Below, piece by piece: positions 34,012-39,004 of a DNA stretch of 39,004 nt (the stretch's first letter is position 1; each line of letters begins with the position of its first letter). The notes under the pieces were generated by a model. It had not been told where the DNA came from and ran no database searches. It saw only the letters and a list, made by a program, of their open reading frames with translations. The position numbers were made by a program, and so were the translations under genes. Location of the stretch: the NCBI GenBank assembly GCA_028284775.1, contig JANQRB010000120.1, forward strand, positions 1 to 39,004, in the 5' to 3' direction. The stretch comes from Candidatus Kapaibacterium sp. (GTDB taxonomy: Bacteria; Bacteroidota; Ignavibacteria; Kapaibacteriales; UBA7675).

Positions 34012-34593
34012 TCAGCCCCGATAGCGCGCCAGGAAGGTGGCCGACTCCGGGCTCTGCAGATCTTCGCGGCGCTGGCCGGTAATCAGGCCGCCGTAGACAA
34101 CAAGATCGCGTGCCAGCATCGACAGGCGCCTGCGCTTGACTTCATCGATCACTTCAAACTCTTCGTTAACATCATCGGCCGAGATCGCGACGCCGTAGGG
34201 CAGCGACCAGCCGTAACACTGGCGGACGGCCGTGCGAATCTGATCCATCGCCGTTAATCCTTTCTCGTGCGAAGCACAGATGTAAGCGAAGGTCTTGCCG
34301 GCGAATTCAAGCCAGAAGAAGTCGAGAAAGTTCTTAAGCACGCCGGACATCGAACCATGGTAATCGGGTGTTGCGAGCGTATATGCATCGGCCTCGTCAA
34401 CCATAGACTTGATTCCGGGATAATGCTCGGCGGTGGCGATGGCATTCGGACCGTACAGGGGGAGTGGAGTTTTACGCAGGTCCAGCAATGTCACGCTGGC
34501 GCCCTGCGCCTGCATCGACTTCATGCTGTATCGCAAGGCCGCCTCCGAGAGCGAGACTTCGCGCGGGCTGGCCAAAACTGCTAGAATTTTCAT
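34012..34593 (-). CDS. NADPH-dependent FMN reductase-like flavoprotein
   Basis: 193 aa. Flavodoxin-like fold of the FMN_red family: MKILAVLASPREVSLSEAALRYSM (phosphate-binding loop), DLRKTPLPLY, ADAYTLATPDYHGSMSGVLKNFLDFFW (the conserved T-P-x-Y-x-x-x-x-x-G-x-x-K-N block) and KTFAYICASHEKG. Such enzymes use NAD(P)H to reduce FMN, quinones or azo compounds; the substrate is not readable. Divergent from folC with 67 nt between starts. Confidence 0.9.
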   Translation of the reverse strand: MKILAVLASPREVSLSEAALRYSMKSMQAQGASVTLLDLRKTPLPLYGPNAIATAEHYPGIKSMVDEADAYTLATPDYHGSMSGVLKNFLDFFWLEFAGKTFAYICASHEKGLTAMDQIRTAVRQCYGWSLPYGVAISADDVNEEFEVIDEVKRRRLSMLARDLVVYGGLITGQRREDLQSPESATFLARYRG

Positions 34594-34660
34594 CGGTCGT
34601 GGATAGTTTGCGGCATCGCTGCATTAAAACGCGCCATTCATTCGTCAACAGGTTTTTCGT

Positions 34661-35977
34661 ATGAACAACATACAAAATTTTTCCGATTCCACTTCGGTCG
34701 CGGCTCTCCTGCAGGAGCTCTACGGGTTCCGGCGATTCGGCATGCGTCCCGGCCTCGCGACCATTGCCCGACTACTCGAATTTCTCGGCCAACCTCACAC
34801 ACAATTTCCGGCGATCCATATTGCCGGAACAAACGGCAAGGGCAGTGTGGCTGCTCTTCTGGCTGCAACCCTGAGCGCTGCCGGCTACCGGACAGGATTA
34901 TACACATCGCCTCATATCCGGCGTTTCAATGAGCGGATTCGCGTCGACGGCAAGCCCATCGGTGACGATGAGATAGCGGCGCTCGTCGAACCCTTGCTGC
35001 CGCAGGTTCGCCGCTTTAAAGGCACCTTTTTCGAAGCGACGACGGCGATCGCCTTCCGATTCTTTGCGGATCGGAATGTTGACATAGCGATTATTGAAAC
35101 GGGGCTTGGAGGCCGGCTGGACGCAACTAATGTCATCGACCCGCTGCTTTGCATCATAACCGCCATCGATGTCGATCACGCCGCCTATCTCGGTGATACA
35201 CTGGCCGCGATCGCCGCTGAAAAAGCCGCTATTATCAAGCGGGGGCGGCCGGCCGTCATCGGTGAGCCGCGCGCTGCCCTGGCGGCAATCTTTGAAGAGG
35301 AAGCCGCAGGCAAACAGGCGGCGCTCATTCAGCTCGATACGGCGCACCGCGTCTCGATTCGCGCCAGCCAGCCTGATGCGACAATGACGCTCGACATTCA
35401 ATCGCCCCGCCGTTCGCTCGCCGACGTGCAGCTTGACCTCTGCGGACAACATCAGGCGCGCAATGCCCTGATATCGGTCGCCGCACTGGACCAGCTTCCG
35501 GCCGAGTTCCGCGTCGACGATTCCCATATCAGACAGGGGTTCGCGCATGTGCGCCGGCACATGGGCTTGCGCGGCCGAATCGAATTGCTGCGCCAGACGC
35601 CGACGGTGCTGCTTGATGTCGCTCACAACCCGGCCGGCATTCGGGCGCTGGCCGCCAGCCTGCGGGAGCTGGCGCCGGAAACATCGCGCTGGCACATCGT
35701 CTTCGGCCTGATGCAGGACAAACCTGCCGAAAGTATGCTGGAAAGTCTGCGACCGATATGTGAAAGATTGTATTGCTGCGCAGCCCGGACTGAACGGGCG
35801 CTGCCTGCCGCTGACCTGCTCTCGATGGCGCGGGCCGGCGGATTCGAGCGCTGCGAAGCCTATAGCTCCGTGCCGCTGGCGGTCGAAGCAGCCCTGCGGT
35901 GCGCCGAGCCGCTTGTAATTTGCGGTTCATTCTATCTTGCCGACGAGGCGCTGGCCTACTGGGAAGAGCGTCGGTAG
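34661..35977 (+). CDS. folC: Folylpolyglutamate synthase / dihydrofolate synthase FolC
   Basis: 438 aa, normal for FolC. N-terminal part: LLQELYGFRRFGMRPGLATIARLLEFLGQP, then the P-loop HIAGTNGKGSVAALLAATL (about residue 53), YTSPHIRRFNERIRV and the Mur-ligase block IIETGLGGRLDATNVIDPLLCIITAIDVDH. C-terminal part: TVLLDVAHNPAGIRALAASLREL and HIVFGLMQDKPAE. It adds glutamate to dihydropteroate and folates in the cytoplasm. The purH start codon lies 39 nt after its stop, so folC and purH probably form a one-carbon/purine transcription unit. Confidence 0.95.
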   Translation: MNNIQNFSDSTSVAALLQELYGFRRFGMRPGLATIARLLEFLGQPHTQFPAIHIAGTNGKGSVAALLAATLSAAGYRTGLYTSPHIRRFNERIRVDGKPIGDDEIAALVEPLLPQVRRFKGTFFEATTAIAFRFFADRNVDIAIIETGLGGRLDATNVIDPLLCIITAIDVDHAAYLGDTLAAIAAEKAAIIKRGRPAVIGEPRAALAAIFEEEAAGKQAALIQLDTAHRVSIRASQPDATMTLDIQSPRRSLADVQLDLCGQHQARNALISVAALDQLPAEFRVDDSHIRQGFAHVRRHMGLRGRIELLRQTPTVLLDVAHNPAGIRALAASLRELAPETSRWHIVFGLMQDKPAESMLESLRPICERLYCCAARTERALPAADLLSMARAGGFERCEAYSSVPLAVEAALRCAEPLVICGSFYLADEALAYWEERR

Positions 35978-36016
35978 GGAATGAAGTTTATTAGTTGTTT
36001 AGTTTTGGAGTTAGAT

Positions 36017-37576
36017 ATGGTAAGTCCTGATAGCTATCGCGTCACACGAGCTCTGATCAGTGTTTCCGACAAGACCGGCATCGTCGACTTTGCCCGCGCA
36101 CTCCATGAACGCGGGATCGAGCTGATCTCAACGGGCGGAACCTATCGCATCATTAAAAACGCCGATATTCCGGTGCGGTCGGTGGCCGAGCTGACCGGCT
36201 TCCCCGAGATGATGGACGGTCGGGTTAAAACATTGAACCCTCGAATTCACGGCGGCCTGCTGGCATTGCTGGATAATGAAACGCACCGAAGCCAGATGGC
36301 GGAGCAGGGCATCGAGTCCATCGATTTGCTGGTGGGTAACCTTTATCCCTTCGAGCAGACGCTGGCACGGGTGGATGCGGATCATAGCACTATCGTCGAA
36401 AACATCGACATCGGCGGACCCGCCATGCTGCGAGCGGCCGCCAAAAACTATCGGTGGACGGCTGCACTCGTCAACCCGCAGCGCTACGCCGAGGTTCTGG
36501 ATGCACTCGATACGCGCGATGGAGCCATTCCGACTGAACTGCGTCTGGAGTTGGCGCAGGAAGCCTTTGCCCACACAGCGCACTACGACGCCTTGATTGC
36601 CGGCTATCTTGGCCGCAAGTGCTCAAAGCCCAGACACGAACAAAACAGCGTCACCATTGGCGCACGGCGCTCCCAGGCTTTGCGTTATGGTGAAAATCCC
36701 CACCAGGAAGCTGCGCTCTTCGGCAGTTTTCAGGACATTTTCAGCCAGATGCACGGCAAGGACTTATCTTATAACAACATTGTGGATATCGATGCCGCGT
36801 CGAAATTGATCCTGGAATTCGACGATCCGACCGTGACGATTATCAAACATACTAATCCCTGCGGCGTTGCATCGGCATCATCGCTGGAGCAAGCCTATCG
36901 ACTGGCCTTTGAGAGTGACAGCAAATCTCCCTTTGGCGGCATTATCGCATTCAACCGCGTACTGGACATCGACGCCGCGCGGGCCGTCGACGAGATTTTC
37001 ACCGAGGTCCTGATTGCGCCGTCCTTCAGTCCCGAAGCGCTGGAGCTGCTGCGCAAGAAAAAAAATCGGCGTCTGGTCGCCTGCGACTATGATGCGCTGC
37101 GTGCATCGCTGGGCGTCGAGTTTCGGTCCGTGGCGGGTGGCTTTCTGCTGCAGTCTTCGGATGTCGAGCTCCTGGATGAATCCGCCCTGCGGGTAGTGAC
37201 GAAACGGCAACCCGGCGACGAGGAGCGAGCGGCAATGCTATACGCCTGGAAAGTCGCCAAACATGTCAAATCGAACGCAATCGTGTATGCGAGCGCCAAT
37301 CGCCTGCTCGCTGTGGGCGCGGGCCAGATGTCGCGCGTCGATTCGGCGGCCATCGCCGCTCGCAAAGCCGCCGACGCCGGGCTCAGTCTGCAGGGTTCGG
37401 CCGTGGCTTCGGATGCCTTTTTTCCCTTTGCCGATGGCCTCCTGGAAGCAGTCGCAGCGGGCGCCAGCGCCGTCATTCAGCCCGGCGGTTCCATTCGCGA
37501 TGCCGATGTTATCGCCGCGGCCGACGAACATAACATTGCAATGATGGTCACCGGCCGTCGCCACTTTCGGCATTAA
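36017..37576 (+). CDS. purH: Bifunctional AICAR formyltransferase / IMP cyclohydrolase PurH
   Basis: 519 aa from the ATG at 36017, which has GGAG 7 nt upstream and starts MVSPDSYRVTRALISVSDKTG; a frame opening at 35981 adds 12 unsupported residues. The N-terminal MGS-like IMP cyclohydrolase domain (about 1-150) has ELISTGGTYRIIK, VKTLNPRIHGGLLAL and IENIDIGGPAMLRAAAKN-like NIDIGGPAM. The AICAR transformylase domain (about 200-519) has LRYGENPHQEAALF, LSYNNIVDIDAA, TIIKHTNPCGVA (catalytic Lys-His pair), KSPFGGIIAFN, KSNAIVYA and SDAFFPFADGL. It carries out the last two steps of IMP synthesis. Follows folC closely, consistent with its use of 10-formyl-tetrahydrofolate. Confidence 0.96.
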   Translation: MVSPDSYRVTRALISVSDKTGIVDFARALHERGIELISTGGTYRIIKNADIPVRSVAELTGFPEMMDGRVKTLNPRIHGGLLALLDNETHRSQMAEQGIESIDLLVGNLYPFEQTLARVDADHSTIVENIDIGGPAMLRAAAKNYRWTAALVNPQRYAEVLDALDTRDGAIPTELRLELAQEAFAHTAHYDALIAGYLGRKCSKPRHEQNSVTIGARRSQALRYGENPHQEAALFGSFQDIFSQMHGKDLSYNNIVDIDAASKLILEFDDPTVTIIKHTNPCGVASASSLEQAYRLAFESDSKSPFGGIIAFNRVLDIDAARAVDEIFTEVLIAPSFSPEALELLRKKKNRRLVACDYDALRASLGVEFRSVAGGFLLQSSDVELLDESALRVVTKRQPGDEERAAMLYAWKVAKHVKSNAIVYASANRLLAVGAGQMSRVDSAAIAARKAADAGLSLQGSAVASDAFFPFADGLLEAVAAGASAVIQPGGSIRDADVIAAADEHNIAMMVTGRRHFRH

Positions 37577-37591
37577 ACGCTTTGTTAAGCT

Positions 37592-37648
37592 GGGCAATCC
37601 AGAATGTGAAGTCGCAGCCCTGCCGTGGAGAATAGCGGTGGATTGCCC
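37592..37648. repeat. Perfect 10-bp inverted repeat between convergent genes
   Basis: GGGCAATCCA (37592-37601) and TGGATTGCCC (37639-37648), separated by 37 nt, in the 119-bp space between the purH stop and the stop of the LCP-like gene. It may form a long-loop stem ending both transcripts, but no T-run follows. Confidence 0.5.
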
Positions 37649-37695
37649 TGCCGCTCGGACTGCGCCATCGGCGGTCCCGAAGAGTGAAGCTGCTG

Positions 37696-39004
37696 CTATT
37701 GCGATGACGATGAAAGGGAGTCGGGCTGCGTTGCGATATTTGTGTCCGGCACGACCTGCGCAGCATTCGCATTTGCTTCGGTATCCCGTCTTGAATTCAG
37801 TGAACGCCACAGGCTGGTATTTTTGCCGGAAAAAAACAATTCGTCTTCCATACGAATCACATAGTCCACGTGCTGTGCCTTTTCGGCGTGACCGCGCTTA
37901 TGGTGGGCGTCGATCAGCAGCAGGGCCATCCGATTGCGAATATCGATCCGCGTCGGGATATCCTCGACCTGCAGCCAGATCCGTTGTTGAAAAGGATGTT
38001 GTAATCCTCTGAGTACTTTGCGCGCGCTCCTGCCGGAATCCGCCACGGCCTGGTCGAGTAAAGCGTAGAGACGCAGGGACAGAGCGCTGCTGTCGGTCTT
38101 AGCGCTTGTCGTCGTATCGCTGCTGTCGGTCCGAGGCGGCTGATCACTTAACTCGGCAATGCGTTGATGGAGAGAGTCAAGCGAGCGTTCGTCGAAAAAA
38201 TCGATAGCGGCAAAGGTATGCAGGAATTTAGGCCGCATCTCGACGGAAATGACGCCGCTGGAATCGAATTTGGCTTTTTCAAGGCGTTCGATCACATTGT
38301 TAATCACGTCGATATCCATGTCCGTGTCGACCAGCACCAGGCCGCCGCGAATCAGTATCTCGCCCCAGAAGCCGTTTACGCGCGGGTAGGCTTTGCGGAT
38401 AGCCTGTTTAATAAATTGGCCCTGGTTGAAAGTCCGTTGAAAATCTGCGCCACGCATGGCTTTGCGGGAACGCAGAACGCGAAGGGTCGAAGATGGTTTT
38501 TTGTAGCCGAGCAGCTCCAGGATTCCCATTGCCTGCGAAAAGCCGACTTCAACATAATAGTGAACCGTATCGAGCCCGGCAATGCGCGCCAGCTCGCTTT
38601 TGTAGACGTTGCGGCCACGATGCGCGCGGACATTGGTGAGCAGGTTGTAAATTGCCATTGAATCGGTGAACCCGGCATCGGCGGGCGTATCGCGGGGTAT
38701 GGAGTAAATATCGATCCGGCCGCGGTCGGGTTGAATCGATAGCACATGATTGGCGTCCGCATGTTTGGTGCGCTCGCCCATTCGTGAATCGACGCCGCAC
38801 AATACGAGATTAATACGATTATGAGATGACAAACGCCGCTCGGGCTCTTCGAACACGGTTACCGGCGCGACAAGGGTATCTTCGCGCCGAACAGATGCCG
38901 TGACAATGCTGTCCGCCGGCTTGCCGGCAACCTTGTCCGACACCTGCGAAGGAAGCTCCGTTTGGTGGTCGGCTGCTTCGCGTGGATCGTCACTACACGC
39001 GCTT
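37696..39004 (-). CDS. LCP-like (LytR-CpsA-Psr domain) putative lipoprotein, 5' end beyond the window
   Basis: The minus frame is open from the stop at 37696 to the right edge. A GTG at 38943 could start a 415-aa product, but the 20 codons before it are open too and read S-A-C-S-D-D-P-R-E-A-A, a likely lipobox and mature lipoprotein start, so the true start is probably outside. The catalytic-type domain matches the LCP fold: NRINLVLCGVDSR (I-x-L-L-G-x-D-x-R motif), HADANHVLSIQPDRGRIDIYSIPRDTPAD (S-I-P-R-D-T) and YYVEVGFSQAMGILELLG. LCP proteins move glycopolymers from polyprenyl carriers onto the cell wall or other acceptors. The second half (about 245-415) has a Ser/Thr/Asp linker and a helical region and is not recognised. 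Confidence 0.78.
   Translation of the reverse strand, partial: SACSDDPREAADHQTELPSQVSDKVAGKPADSIVTASVRREDTLVAPVTVFEEPERRLSSHNRINLVLCGVDSRMGERTKHADANHVLSIQPDRGRIDIYSIPRDTPADAGFTDSMAIYNLLTNVRAHRGRNVYKSELARIAGLDTVHYYVEVGFSQAMGILELLGYKKPSSTLRVLRSRKAMRGADFQRTFNQGQFIKQAIRKAYPRVNGFWGEILIRGGLVLVDTDMDIDVINNVIERLEKAKFDSSGVISVEMRPKFLHTFAAIDFFDERSLDSLHQRIAELSDQPPRTDSSDTTTSAKTDSSALSLRLYALLDQAVADSGRSARKVLRGLQHPFQQRIWLQVEDIPTRIDIRNRMALLLIDAHHKRGHAEKAQHVDYVIRMEDELFFSGKNTSLWRSLNSRRDTEANANAAQVVPDTNIATQPDSLSSSSQ

Noticed and set aside
1..39004. CRISPR arrays, insertion sequences, integrases, phage or toxin-antitoxin genes
   Set aside because: Looked for and not seen: no regularly spaced repeats, no transposase or integrase motifs, no small two-gene toxin-antitoxin layout.

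Overview
The window reads as chromosomal DNA of a free-living bacterium of the Bacteroidota/Chlorobiota (FCB) superphylum. The main evidence is three proteins that end in a type IX secretion (T9SS, Por-type) C-terminal sorting domain, a BshC bacillithiol enzyme, a TPR-like protein of a kind I associate with Bacteroidota, and long secreted proteins with 'D-G-G-(Y/F)' propeller repeats. Base composition is moderately GC-rich overall and visibly more AT-rich around 2.1-6.8 kb and 10.7-13.3 kb. The exact lineage (Kapabacteria-, Ignavibacteria- or Rhodothermota-like) cannot be fixed from the window. I see no tRNA, rRNA, CRISPR, transposase or phage gene.

Left part (1-13.3 kb, mostly minus strand): two large secreted repeat proteins lie in the same direction. 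The first is cut by the left edge; the second is complete and has a T9SS tag. They are separated by about 1.1 kb of AT-rich DNA with no convincing gene. Next come a fused HyuA-HyuB 5-oxoprolinase, a small secreted cysteine-rich protein of unknown function flanked by strong dyads, and a plus-strand TPR-like cytoplasmic protein whose leader contains a terminator-like hairpin.

Middle (13.4-22.4 kb): radC, then a tightly packed set made of a secreted beta-helix protein, a 2H phosphoesterase and a DUF6438-like lipoprotein. Facing it is a four-gene minus-strand operon: ECF sigma factor, a membrane protein that joins an anti-sigma-like N-terminus to an outer-membrane beta-barrel C-terminus, and two tandem, apparently paralogous lipoproteins. 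I consider this operon the most interesting unit in the window. It reads as a self-contained envelope-sensing module. A divergent T9SS-tagged, multi-domain secreted protein starts on the other side of the sigma-factor promoter region.

Right part (22.5-39 kb): mostly housekeeping. There is ligA, a GT-C type membrane glycosyltransferase and bshC in one overlapping run, a CheY-like receiver, an LEA14-like lipoprotein, a DUF21-CBS membrane protein, a large T9SS-tagged gingipain-like protein that seems to have lost its catalytic dyad, a thioredoxin-fold protein and an NADPH-FMN reductase-like protein (both minus), folC and purH. At the right edge is an LCP-like (LytR-CpsA-Psr) protein whose open frame runs off the window through what looks like a lipobox.

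Envelope and secreted functions dominate the accessory genes: T9SS cargo, lipoproteins, the sigma/anti-sigma module, the LCP-like protein and the glycosyltransferase. They are interspersed with single-copy housekeeping genes.
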